From contig CAYJFZ010000006.1 of assembly GCA_964369975.1 (NCBI GenBank), forward strand, positions 1 to 64,000: a stretch of 64,000 bases of DNA, written 5' to 3'. The position numbers and the translations under genes were made by a program. This document shows, in pieces, positions 34,362 to 42,301 of the stretch. Positions within the stretch are counted from its first letter, which is position 1. Every line of letters begins with the position of its first letter. The notes beneath the pieces were generated by a model. The model was not told the DNA's origin, made no database searches, and saw only the letters and a list, made by a program, of their open reading frames with translations. Source of the stretch: RGIG3102 sp964369975. Lineage in GTDB: Bacteria; Bacillota; Clostridia; Oscillospirales; Ruminococcaceae.

Positions 34362-35537
34362 TTAATGCTCTAAGCATTTAGTATATAGCCCATCTATTAA
34401 AAATGCACCTAAAGGGGCTGTTAAGATTATTGATAACACAGCTAAGGTTAAAACTACATCACCAATTTCTAAGCCCAATGATAATGGAATAGCCCCGATA
34501 GCTGCTTGGACTGTTGCTTTTGGTATATAGGAAACGGCTACAAATAGTTTTTCTTTTTTATTTAACTTAGAAAAAATTAAGCTAATAAAAACACCGAAAA
34601 TTCTAAAAATAAGCACTAATAAAATTAAACCTACTGCTATAAAGCCTAAATTAAATGAATAAGAAATATCAACGCTTGCGCCTACTAATACAAATAATAG
34701 CATTTCACTACAGACCCATAATTTTGAAAATTTTTCTTGAAGGCGAGAGGTTAAAACTTTCTTTTTATATTTTAAAGTGGCAGTCATAACCATTATAAAC
34801 AATAGCCCAGAAAAAGCTATAGAGGCAGTTAAATTATCCTCAACAGTGACAGCTATAAAAGAAATAGATAGTAATAATATAACTTTTGAAGTATCACGAA
34901 GATGGAATTTTTCAAAGAAAATAGCCAATAAAAATCCTATCAAAACTCCAAAAATAGCACCTAAAATTATAGAAGTAGGTAGCCTTAATAAACTCAAAGA
35001 TGAAAAATCATTAGCTGTCTTTATATTTAAAGTTATAGTAAAAAGAATGATTACAAATATATCATCAATACTCGAAGCACTCATTATCATTTCAGGGATT
35101 GCTTTTTGTTTTCCATAGCCTTTATTGATTAAGTCTATCATCCTTGGCACTATAACAGCAGGGGATACAGCAGCTATTACACAGCCTATAAGTAAGGCGT
35201 CAATAAAACTTACTCCTAAAATAATTGGGGCAAAGAAAACAGTAGCGGCTATCTCAAATAAGGCAGGCAAAAACGATAAAAATAAAGTAGAATTACCCGC
35301 TTTTTTTAGTTGCTCAAAGTCTAAATTCATCCCAGCTCTTGCAAGGATAATTATAAGGGCGATTCTGCGAAGTTCATTAGATATTAAAAGGATGCTCTCA
35401 TCTAATAAGTTAAAGCAAAAAGGTCCTAAAAGCATACCGCTTATAAGTAAGCCTATGATAGAAGGCAATTTTAATATATTAAATAATTTTGCAAAAATCA
35501 TACCAGTTAAGAATATTAAGGCTAATGATAAAAGCAT
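34362..35537 (-). CDS. CPA2-type cation/proton antiporter
   Basis: 391 residues with about twelve membrane helices, matching the Na+/H+ exchanger PF00999 fold of the CPA2 group: LLISGMLLGP, LARAGMNLDFEQLKKAG (the helix after a Leu-rich segment), and SSIDDIFVIILF, whose Asp-Asp pair is the ion-binding site. No TrkA domain follows, so it resembles short KefB/NapA-like exchangers. I chose ATG 35537, with AGGAGG eight bases upstream, over ATG 35600, which lacks a ribosome binding site and would add 21 hydrophobic residues. Likely exchanges Na+ or K+ for protons. Confidence 0.88.
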   Translation of the reverse strand: MLLSLALIFLTGMIFAKLFNILKLPSIIGLLISGMLLGPFCFNLLDESILLISNELRRIALIIILARAGMNLDFEQLKKAGNSTLFLSFLPALFEIAATVFFAPIILGVSFIDALLIGCVIAAVSPAVIVPRMIDLINKGYGKQKAIPEMIMSASSIDDIFVIILFTITLNIKTANDFSSLSLLRLPTSIILGAIFGVLIGFLLAIFFEKFHLRDTSKVILLLSISFIAVTVEDNLTASIAFSGLLFIMVMTATLKYKKKVLTSRLQEKFSKLWVCSEMLLFVLVGASVDISYSFNLGFIAVGLILLVLIFRIFGVFISLIFSKLNKKEKLFVAVSYIPKATVQAAIGAIPLSLGLEIGDVVLTLAVLSIILTAPLGAFLIDGLYTKCLEH

Positions 35538-35659
35538 AAAATGTCCTCCTTTTTTAATAAACTCAAATATTAGTATACTAAAAATAAAAAAATTAAGCAA
35601 GATTTGATTATAAAAAAGCTATAAAGATGCTAATAAAATAAAGTTTTTCAAAAAAATAG

Positions 35660-35688
35660 TTGACAAAAGCAAAACGAAGGAGTATTAT
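35660..35688 (+). promoter_or_regulatory. Promoter of the lysine-riboswitch transporter operon
   Basis: TTGACA (35660-35665), 17-bp spacer, TATTAT (35683-35688). Transcription would begin about 60 bases before the riboswitch. Confidence 0.75.
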
Positions 35689-35754
35689 AGGGTAAGACAA
35701 ATTAGTCAAACTTTAACAACAGATACAATTTAATATTTAGTTTTTTAATTAAAA

Positions 35755-35920
35755 CTATGGTAGAGGTCGCGAAAAAAAATAGTACTATATGATTTAAATG
35801 GCAAATGTGCATATAGGAAAGGGTTTTTCGCCGAAGTTTATAAACCGGCCAAAGTTTATATTCTGGGGTAATGTATAATATACATTGCACTGTCACTTTA
35901 AGTGGAGCGCTATCGAGGTA
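35755..35920 (+). ncRNA. Lysine riboswitch (L box) aptamer
   Basis: The leader contains the conserved L-box blocks in order: GTAGAGGTCGCGA, AGTA, GGAAAGGG, CGCCGAAG, CTGGGG, GCACTGTCAC and GTGGAGCGCTATC. The first and last blocks pair to close P1. A strong terminator follows at 35957, directly before the ribosome binding site of the ABC transporter, so high lysine should stop transcription. This identifies the downstream importer as a lysine (or basic amino acid) system. The remainder of the gap 35538-36012 holds only promoter and terminator. Confidence 0.9.
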
Positions 35921-35956
35921 GAAAATTTTTACAGGGTGTATTTATTTTTGATTTAT

Positions 35957-36000
35957 TACGATGCGTTTCATATGTATGAAATGTATCGTATTTTTATTTT
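35957..36000 (+). terminator. Riboswitch-controlled terminator before the lysine ABC importer
   Basis: A 15-bp stem TACGATGCGTTTCAT / ATGAAATGTATCGTA with two G-U pairs and an ATGT loop, then TTTTTATTTT. It ends immediately before AGGAGAA, the ribosome binding site of the substrate-binding protein gene. Confidence 0.9.
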
Positions 36001-36012
36001 AGGAGAAAGAAA

Positions 36013-36849
36013 ATGAAAAGATTATTATCACTTACCCTTGCGATTATTTTAGTATTCGCACTAACAGCTTGTTCAACACAAGAAGAAGAAACAACAAACG
36101 AAGACAATGTACTAAGAGTAGCTATGGAATGTGGCTATGCACCATACAACTGGACACAACCAGATGACTCAAACGGTGCAGTACCTATAGCAAACTCAAG
36201 CGATTTTGCTTATGGCTATGATGTAATGTGGGCGCAAGAATTAGCAGAAACTCTAGGAAAAGAATTAGAAATTGTAAAATTAGACTGGGAAAGCTTAATT
36301 CCTGCTTTAACCTCAGGCGATGTAGATGCAGTTATTGCTGGTCAGTCAATCACTGCTGAAAGATTAGAAGTAGTTGATTTTTCAAACCCTTACTACTTTG
36401 CATCAATAGTTTCTTTAGTAAACCAAGACTCAGAATATGCACAAGCAATGTCTATCAAAGATTTTGCAGGCGCAACAGCAACTTCACAAATAGGTACAGT
36501 ATGGTATGATGTGTGTCTTCCTCAAATTGATGATATAGACTTACTTCCAGCACAAGAAAGTGCACCGAGTATGTTAGTAGCCCTTGATTCAGGCGCTATC
36601 GATTTAGTAGTAACAGATATGCCAACGGCTATGGCGGCAGTTATCACATACCCTGATATGATGATACTTGATTTCTCAAATACAGATGGAGATTTTGAAG
36701 TTTCTCAAGAAGAAATAAATATCGGTATCTCTGTAAAAAAAGGTAACACAGAAGTTTTAGAAGCTGCAAACGCAATGCTAAGCGGAAAAACAGCAGAAGA
36801 TTTTGCACAAATGATGCAAGAAGCTATTAGCGTACAGCCGGTAGCTTAA
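36013..36849 (+). CDS. Amino-acid ABC importer, substrate-binding lipoprotein (probably lysine)
   Basis: 278 residues. A lipoprotein signal peptide with lipobox LTAC (Cys at about residue 20) anchors it to the outer face of the membrane. The mature part is a family 3 solute-binding protein: LRVAMECGYAPYNW, YGYDVMWAQELAETLGKELE, LTSGDVDAVIAGQSITAERLEVVDFS and GAIDLVVTDMPTA. The lysine riboswitch just upstream makes lysine the best substrate guess. First gene of a three-gene operon with permease and ATPase. Confidence 0.92.
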   Translation: MKRLLSLTLAIILVFALTACSTQEEETTNEDNVLRVAMECGYAPYNWTQPDDSNGAVPIANSSDFAYGYDVMWAQELAETLGKELEIVKLDWESLIPALTSGDVDAVIAGQSITAERLEVVDFSNPYYFASIVSLVNQDSEYAQAMSIKDFAGATATSQIGTVWYDVCLPQIDDIDLLPAQESAPSMLVALDSGAIDLVVTDMPTAMAAVITYPDMMILDFSNTDGDFEVSQEEINIGISVKKGNTEVLEAANAMLSGKTAEDFAQMMQEAISVQPVA

Positions 36850-36910
36850 TATTAATATCCCTTGTATTAAAATAATATAAGGGATACTAAGTTTTGAAAG
36901 GACTCATTTT

Positions 36911-37699
36911 ATGGAATTTATAAATTCAATGTTTGACTTATTAAATGATTATGGTATGTCTTACATAGAAGGTGCCGGCGCTACAATAGTAATCTCAATT
37001 GTTTCAACTTTTATTGGCTGTATTATAGGCTTTATAGTTGGAATAATCCAAACAATACCAGTACAAAAAAGCGATAATGCAACTAAAAGAGGTTTTTTAA
37101 AATTAATAAACGCTTTACTTTATGGCTATGTTGAATTATTCCGTGGTACACCGATGATAGTACAATCTGTATTTATTTATTATGGTAGCTTACAAGTATT
37201 CTCACTACAAATGAATATGTGGACAGCGGGCTTTTTTATAGTTTCCATAAATACAGGCGCATACATGGCAGAAACTGTAAGGGGTGGTATTATATCAATA
37301 GATAAAGGCCAAACCGAAGCTGCAAAAGCCATAGGCATGACACATTTTCAAACAATGTATCATATCATTTTCCCTCAAACTTTAAGAAATATTATTCCTC
37401 AAATAGGTAATAACCTAATTATTAATATTAAAGATACAGCAGTTTTATCCGTTATAAGTATAAGCGATTTATTCTTTGTTCATAAAAGTGTTGTAGGTAG
37501 TACTTACAGATACTTTGAATCGGCTACTATAGTAATGATAATGTATTTGTTTATGACTGTTATAACTTCTCGCTTATTAAGATGGTGGGAGAGCAAAATA
37601 GATGGCCAAGAAGGCTATGATATGGCAACAACAGACACCTTAGCTTATACAAGTGGTATGTTAAGATTTCCTGAAAGGAAAGATGAAAATAATGGATAA
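36911..37699 (+). CDS. Amino-acid ABC importer, permease (probably lysine)
   Basis: 262 residues with about five membrane helices typical of HisM/GlnP permeases. It shows ELFRGTPMIVQ and the ATPase-contact EAA loop EAAKAIGMTHFQTMYHIIFPQ, then GNNLIINIKDTAVLSVI. AAAGGA precedes the ATG. The C-terminus extends some 45 residues beyond the last helix as a charged tail. Its end overlaps the start of the ATPase gene by 17 bases, showing co-translation. It would form a homodimeric channel for the binding protein encoded upstream. Confidence 0.93.
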   Translation: MEFINSMFDLLNDYGMSYIEGAGATIVISIVSTFIGCIIGFIVGIIQTIPVQKSDNATKRGFLKLINALLYGYVELFRGTPMIVQSVFIYYGSLQVFSLQMNMWTAGFFIVSINTGAYMAETVRGGIISIDKGQTEAAKAIGMTHFQTMYHIIFPQTLRNIIPQIGNNLIINIKDTAVLSVISISDLFFVHKSVVGSTYRYFESATIVMIMYLFMTVITSRLLRWWESKIDGQEGYDMATTDTLAYTSGMLRFPERKDENNG

Positions 37700-38432
37700 T
37701 ACAATAATTAAAATTGAAAACTTAAAAAAGACCTTTGGGAAAAATGAAGTGTTAAAAGATATAAACTTAAATATTCAAAAAGGTATGGTTATGAGCATAA
37801 TAGGCTCCTCGGGCAGCGGTAAAAGTACTCTTTTAAGATGTATAAACTTACTTGAAATGCCAACAGGAGGCAAGATTTTATTTAATGGTGAAGATATATT
37901 ATCCTCAATTAAAAATGCTCCAAATTATAGGGCAAAAGTAGGGATGGTGTTTCAAAACTTTAATTTGTTTAACAACTTAAATGTTTTAGATAATTGCTTA
38001 GTGGGGCAAAATGTCGTACTGAAAAGCGATAAGGAAATAGCAAAACAAAAAGCGATTTACTACCTTGAAAAAGTAGGTATGGCACCTTTTATTAATGCAA
38101 AGCCATCTCAATTATCAGGTGGACAAAAACAAAGAGTCGCTATAGCAAGAGCACTTGCAATGGAGCCAGAAGTTTTGCTATTTGATGAGCCTACAAGTGC
38201 TTTAGACCCTGAAATGGTAAACGAAGTTTTAAATGTTATGAGTGATATTGCAAAAGATGGAATGACTATGATTATAGTGACTCATGAAATGGCCTTTGCA
38301 AGAGATGTATCGGACAAAGTATTGTTTATGTCAGAAGGTGTAATTTTAGAAGAAGGAACACCGGATGAAATATTTAAAAGTCCAAAAGAAGATAAAACAA
38401 AAGAATTTTTATCAAGGTTTATGAACAGTTAA
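37683..38432 (+). CDS. Amino-acid ABC importer, ATP-binding protein (probably lysine)
   Basis: 249 residues, the GlnQ/HisP type. Walker A IGSSGSGKST, Q-loop MVFQNFNLF, signature LSGGQKQRVAIARALA, Walker B LLFDEPTSALDPE and H-loop VTHEM are all intact. ATG 37683 is used, with AAAGGA five bases upstream; ATG 37692 is an in-frame alternative. It is the last gene of the lysine-riboswitch operon and is followed by a terminator. Confidence 0.95.
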   Translation: MKIMDNTIIKIENLKKTFGKNEVLKDINLNIQKGMVMSIIGSSGSGKSTLLRCINLLEMPTGGKILFNGEDILSSIKNAPNYRAKVGMVFQNFNLFNNLNVLDNCLVGQNVVLKSDKEIAKQKAIYYLEKVGMAPFINAKPSQLSGGQKQRVAIARALAMEPEVLLFDEPTSALDPEMVNEVLNVMSDIAKDGMTMIIVTHEMAFARDVSDKVLFMSEGVILEEGTPDEIFKSPKEDKTKEFLSRFMNS

Positions 38433-38470
38433 AAAAAGCCAATTATTACTATTTGTAATAGTTGGCTTTT
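38433..38470 (+). terminator. Terminator after the lysine ABC importer
   Basis: Stem AAAAGCCAATTATTAC / GTAATAGTTGGCTTTT with one G-U pair and a TATTT loop, directly after the stop codon. Confidence 0.85.
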
Positions 38471-38530
38471 GAATTTGCGATTATATACTCAAAGTAAATC
38501 TTAACCTTTTATTAATTTTACTTAAACCCA

Positions 38531-38558
38531 TTGAAAGATTAATATATAATGTTATAAT
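38531..38558 (+). promoter_or_regulatory. Promoter of the amidase gene
   Basis: TTGAAA (38531-38536), 16-bp spacer, TATAAT (38553-38558), about 125 bases before the start codon. No leader structure recognised. Confidence 0.5.
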
Positions 38559-38684
38559 AATACTATATTTTTAATTTATAAAAACATTTTAAAAGTACAT
38601 AATAACTTTAACATATTAGTAACACGATTTTTTCATTTAATTAATATATAATATTAAAAGAAAATAAATAAAGGTGGTGTAATT

Positions 38685-39737
38685 TTGAGCGAAAATGAAA
38701 AGGAAGTAAAAAGTAAAAAAGATGAGCTAATACAAAAGAAAAGAAGACTAAGGGCGCAAAAAAAGAAAAGAGCGCAAAGAAAATTAAGAAGAGTTTTAAT
38801 TTTATCTTTTGGCATTTTGATTGTTATTATCGCCCTACAACTCTTTTTAAATCCTAGTGAAGTAGGGGATGCACAGCAAGATGATGAAAATTCACAAAGC
38901 CTTTCCCAAAACTTACAAGATGAAACACTACCTTTAAGCGGAAAAGTAGTAGTATTAGATGCTGGACACGATCAGTATACAAATGAGTATGAGGGCTATA
39001 TTGAGGGCGTTGCTATGCTTTCTTTAGCACAGCAAATAAAACCACTTTTAGAAAATTTAGGAGCACAGGTACATTTAACTCGCTCTGATGGGGATTTTGT
39101 AGAACTTGCGGCAAGGGCTTCTATTACAAACACATTGTCCTTAGAAAAATTAAAAGAAATAAAACTTATGCAAGGTGTTAGCGAAAGCGATGAGGAGATA
39201 AAAGAAATTGATTACTTAATTAGCATAATGCAACTAATCACTTATGATTCTGATGAGTACGCTTCTTTATATATGAACACTCCTTTTGATGAAGAAGAAA
39301 AAATTACTGATGAAATGCAGAGAATTTTTGAATTACAAAGTGATGAAACCTTACAAGATAATTTTTTATTTATATCTTTACATTCAGACGGCTTAGACCA
39401 AGAATACTATGATTATGTAGGTGGTGCTGATGTTTATTATATATCAAATGATATGTATGAATTTGGAGATTACTATACAAATTATGCTAATATAGATAAT
39501 GTTTTAGATTTTGCAGACATACTATTAGATGATATAGATGCAATAGGAATGCAAAGAAGCGATATTATGCAAGGTAATTTATTAGTAGTAAGACAAACCA
39601 ATATACCGGCTGTTTTAGTAGAAAATGGCTATCATACTAATGATGCAGATAGAAAAAAATTAGAAGATCCTAATTTTATCACAGACCTTGCCTTTGCTTA
39701 TGAAACTGCAATTTTAGAATATTTTACAACGAGATAA
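38685..39737 (+). CDS. N-acetylmuramoyl-L-alanine amidase, membrane-anchored
   Basis: 350 residues starting at TTG with AAGGTGGTG upstream. A strongly basic cytoplasmic N-terminus (KKRRLRAQKKKRAQRKLRR) and one membrane helix (about 36-55) precede an amidase_3 domain that cleaves the MurNAc-L-Ala bond of peptidoglycan. Zinc and catalytic motifs are VVVLDAGHD, an early Glu in YIEGVAM, FLFISLHSDG and AVLVENGYHTN. The domain has an insert of about 85 residues, rich in acidic residues (between AARASITN and FLFISLHSDG), where family members normally have about 15. It has its own promoter and terminator. Confidence 0.87.
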   Translation: MSENEKEVKSKKDELIQKKRRLRAQKKKRAQRKLRRVLILSFGILIVIIALQLFLNPSEVGDAQQDDENSQSLSQNLQDETLPLSGKVVVLDAGHDQYTNEYEGYIEGVAMLSLAQQIKPLLENLGAQVHLTRSDGDFVELAARASITNTLSLEKLKEIKLMQGVSESDEEIKEIDYLISIMQLITYDSDEYASLYMNTPFDEEEKITDEMQRIFELQSDETLQDNFLFISLHSDGLDQEYYDYVGGADVYYISNDMYEFGDYYTNYANIDNVLDFADILLDDIDAIGMQRSDIMQGNLLVVRQTNIPAVLVENGYHTNDADRKKLEDPNFITDLAFAYETAILEYFTTR

Positions 39738-39756
39738 AATGGGCTATGCCCATTTT
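39737..39756 (+). terminator. Short terminator after the amidase gene
   Basis: AAAATGGGC-TAT-GCCCATTTTTT, with the stem beginning at the stop codon. Confidence 0.8.
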
Positions 39757-39760
39757 TTGT

Positions 39761-39789
39761 TTGAAGTTAAGGTATTATTATGATATAAT
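39761..39789 (+). promoter_or_regulatory. Promoter of the DUF6311-like gene
   Basis: TTGAAG (39761-39766), 17-bp spacer, TATAAT (39784-39789) with an extended TGA element, 30 bases before the ATG. Confidence 0.65.
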
Positions 39790-39818
39790 AAACTTAAAAT
39801 TTTTTAAAAGGACATAAA

Positions 39819-41579
39819 ATGAACAAGATAACTAAAAGTAATAAATGCAACAATGAAATACTTATATTTATAACAGGGTGTATAATAGGTTTTTTAGTTT
39901 TTGGCTTTGTTTTTACTTTTTCATCATTGGATGTAACAAACGATAGTTTTTTTATAACAGGCTTTGTTGAAAACGATACAGCTCAGCATTATGCTGGCTG
40001 GATGCTGTACAGGCAATCACCGTGGCAATTTCCCTTAGGGGTAAGTTTGAATGGTGCTTTTCCTTATGGTACAAGTGTGACTTATACTGACTCAATACCT
40101 ATTTTAAGTATATTTTTTAAAATATTATCGCCTATACTGCCCGCTACTTTCCAATTTTTTGGAATAGCAGTAGCGCTATTTTATTCTTTAATGGGTGGCT
40201 TTAGTGCCTTATTAATAAATCATTTTACTAATAATTACATAATAAGTAGTATAAGTGCTGCTATTTTTTCTTTTTCTACAGTTATGATGGAGAGAGCTTT
40301 TAGGCATACAGCTCTAACTGCGCATTTTTTAATAATTGCCTGTATTTATTTTTATTTTAAAGGTAAAAAAGAGTACTGTCTAAAAAATTCTATTGCCCTT
40401 ATCATACTTTGCACTATAAGTGTAGGAATTCACCCTTACTTTTTACCCTTTACATTCGGGATAGCCTTTGCTTATTTTATTGAATGGTCTATTAGTAAAA
40501 AACAACTTATAAAGCCGATAATTTTTTTAGCGAGTAGCTTAGTGAGTACCTTAGTTTTTGGATATATAATAGGCGCATTTTATTCTTTTGATAGTGCACA
40601 AGAGTTTGGGTATGGGGTTCATTACACTTTAAATATTAATTCTTATTTTAATCCGATTAGTAAAAATATAGCTAATTGGTCGGCAATTCGAAACCCTTTA
40701 GGTATGTATCGAGATACACAAGTTGAGGCGTTTAATTATTTAGGTGTTGGCATATTTATAGCGCTAATAATAGCATTTATTATTTTTATAGTGTCTAAAA
40801 AAGTAAGAAAAGAAATTTTTACAATTATAAAAGAATCCTACGGATTAGTTTTTACACTTTTTGCATTAACACTTTTTGCTTTATCTAATACTATTACACT
40901 TCATAATTTTGTGTTAGTTAGTATTCCATTGCCAAGTTTTGTGTATGAATTTGCTTCAATATTTAGAGCGAGTGGGAGATTTGGCTGGCTTTTGCATTAT
41001 GTTTTTTATATAGTTAGTATAGTTATTATTTCAAAAGTTAAATTAAAACCTCTTGCGTACTTAATATTAAGCCTTACTTTAATTATCCAAGTTTATGATA
41101 TATCACCAATTATTACATTAAAAAATAACTATTTTAAAGGTGAGGGTTATGAGGGTGATAGACATACAATGACGCAGCTTGCAACTGATGAGTTCTGGGA
41201 TGTGCTGTTTAATGATTTTGATAGTGTTATATCTATACAAGATGGCACATCTATCAATAATGGCGCAATAGAGTTTGCAATACGGGCAGGGAAAAAGAAT
41301 AACGGTATGACAGTTAATTTAACTTTTGAGGCAAGGGCGTTAAATGATGAAAGAAGTGCTTTTATAAATTCAGTTAATGAAGATTTATTAAATGGCATTA
41401 TAGACGAGGATACTTTTTATTTAGTTGCCGATGCTGATATTTATGAAAAATACATTATAAGTGGGGAATACCAAGCCTTCTTAATAAATGGACAAGCGGT
41501 TATCTTAAAACTAAGATACTCACAAGAAGCTATAAAACCATATTTAAACTCACAAACCTTTAGTGAAATTATATATTAA
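39819..41579 (+). CDS. Polytopic membrane protein, DUF6311-like (GT-C-type)
   Basis: 586 residues with about ten membrane helices and a C-terminal extracytoplasmic part of about 130 residues. The first outside loop has DTAQHYAGWMLYRQSPWQFPLG, read in parts as an acidic/His motif followed by W-x-FPLG, which I associate with DUF6311 membrane proteins related to GT-C glycosyltransferases. TYTDSIPILSIFF and IFRASGRFGWLLHY are further conserved-looking segments. Likely transfers a sugar from a lipid carrier to a surface acceptor. That function is inferred. AAAAGGA lies before the ATG; monocistronic. Confidence 0.65.
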   Translation: MNKITKSNKCNNEILIFITGCIIGFLVFGFVFTFSSLDVTNDSFFITGFVENDTAQHYAGWMLYRQSPWQFPLGVSLNGAFPYGTSVTYTDSIPILSIFFKILSPILPATFQFFGIAVALFYSLMGGFSALLINHFTNNYIISSISAAIFSFSTVMMERAFRHTALTAHFLIIACIYFYFKGKKEYCLKNSIALIILCTISVGIHPYFLPFTFGIAFAYFIEWSISKKQLIKPIIFLASSLVSTLVFGYIIGAFYSFDSAQEFGYGVHYTLNINSYFNPISKNIANWSAIRNPLGMYRDTQVEAFNYLGVGIFIALIIAFIIFIVSKKVRKEIFTIIKESYGLVFTLFALTLFALSNTITLHNFVLVSIPLPSFVYEFASIFRASGRFGWLLHYVFYIVSIVIISKVKLKPLAYLILSLTLIIQVYDISPIITLKNNYFKGEGYEGDRHTMTQLATDEFWDVLFNDFDSVISIQDGTSINNGAIEFAIRAGKKNNGMTVNLTFEARALNDERSAFINSVNEDLLNGIIDEDTFYLVADADIYEKYIISGEYQAFLINGQAVILKLRYSQEAIKPYLNSQTFSEIIY

Positions 41580-41582
41580 AAT

Positions 41583-41616
41583 AAAAAACTCTTGCTTTAT
41601 AAGCAAGAGTTTTTTT
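41583..41616. terminator. Terminator between convergent genes
   Basis: Stem AAAAAACTCTTGCTT / AAGCAAGAGTTTTTT with a three-base loop. Useful on both strands, after the DUF6311-like gene and the C_GCAxxG_C_C gene. Confidence 0.9.
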
Positions 41617-41621
41617 ATGTA

Positions 41622-42032
41622 TTATTTTTTATTATCAATTATATCTTGGACAATGTCTACACAATCTACAATATAGCCATCGCAGTTTCTTCCGCCCTTA
41701 GCTGCATTGATATCTAATAATTCCTGACAGTTTAAAGTGCTATGTTTTTTTAAAAATGTATCAATAGCATTATTTGTTAATTCATATAATTCGCTTGAAT
41801 TATTGCGAGGAGTATTTATATCTGAGCCATATACTCCACCTAATGCAATAACCATACCACTCACTGCACCGCACAAGTCTCTTCGCCCGCAAATTCCGCC
41901 ACCAAAGCCCTCTGCCATTTTAAAAATGGTACTTTTATCAACTCCCATTTCTTGTGAAAATAATGTTGCTACAATTTGCGAGCAACTAAAGCCTGATTTA
42001 TGCATAGTTTCAACTAAGTCAGATTTTCTCAT
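41622..42032 (-). CDS. C_GCAxxG_C_C family protein
   Basis: 136 residues matching the family named for its Cys pattern: FSCSQIV, GGGICGRRDLCGAVSGM (replacing the more common GCA-x-x-G), LNCQELL and CDGYIVDCVDI. The function is not established. The conserved Cys residues suggest metal or cluster binding or a redox role, and members are common in anaerobes. AGGAGG lies upstream. It follows a tiny Cys-rich reading frame by 22 bases on the same strand, so the two are probably cotranscribed. Confidence 0.88.
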   Translation of the reverse strand: MRKSDLVETMHKSGFSCSQIVATLFSQEMGVDKSTIFKMAEGFGGGICGRRDLCGAVSGMVIALGGVYGSDINTPRNNSSELYELTNNAIDTFLKKHSTLNCQELLDINAAKGGRNCDGYIVDCVDIVQDIIDNKK

Positions 42033-42054
42033 AACTACCTCCTAAAATTAAAAA

Positions 42055-42199
42055 TTAATCCTCTTCTTTTTTTGTATTTGGTCTTACGCAAGGATAAGAA
42101 CAAGTATTACAAGCCCCAACACAGAGTATTTTACGGCTACAAGGAGTAGGGCAAGCAGCGCAATTTGAATCGCAAAGTTTATACATCATTTCATCCATT
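42055..42199 (-). pseudogene. Tiny Cys-rich protein with two C-x3-C-x2-C-x3-C units, apparently frameshifted
   Basis: On the minus strand an ATG at 42199, with GAGG nine bases upstream, begins MDEMMYK and then meets a run of four A residues (about 42178-42181). In the plus-one frame after that run the coding continues LCDSNCAACPTPCSRKIL, then CVGACNTCSYPC, and ends PNTKKEED at the TAA at 42055-42057. With three A residues instead of four the gene would be intact at 47 codons. Eight Cys form two identical C-x3-C-x2-C-x3-C units, suggesting metal or iron-sulfur binding. It may be a decayed gene, a sequencing error, or a slippage site. Confidence 0.55.
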
Positions 42200-42260
42200 C
42201 ATATTACCTCATAAAAGTTATTATAACTAATAGTATCATAAAAAAAGAAATTTATCAATA

Positions 42261-42300
42261 TAAAACAGGCTATATGAAATAAATCATATAGCCTGTTATA
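42261..42300 (-). terminator. Terminator after the DHHW protein gene
   Basis: Stem AACAGGCTATATGA / TCATATAGCCTGTT with an AATAAA loop, just past the minus-strand stop codon. T-rich sequence follows on the minus strand. Confidence 0.82.
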
Positions 42301-42301
42301 A

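Noticed and set aside
34777..35607. Two plus-strand open frames opposite the cation/proton antiporter.
   Set aside because: The minus-strand frame encodes a full CPA2 antiporter with conserved motifs and a strong ribosome binding site.
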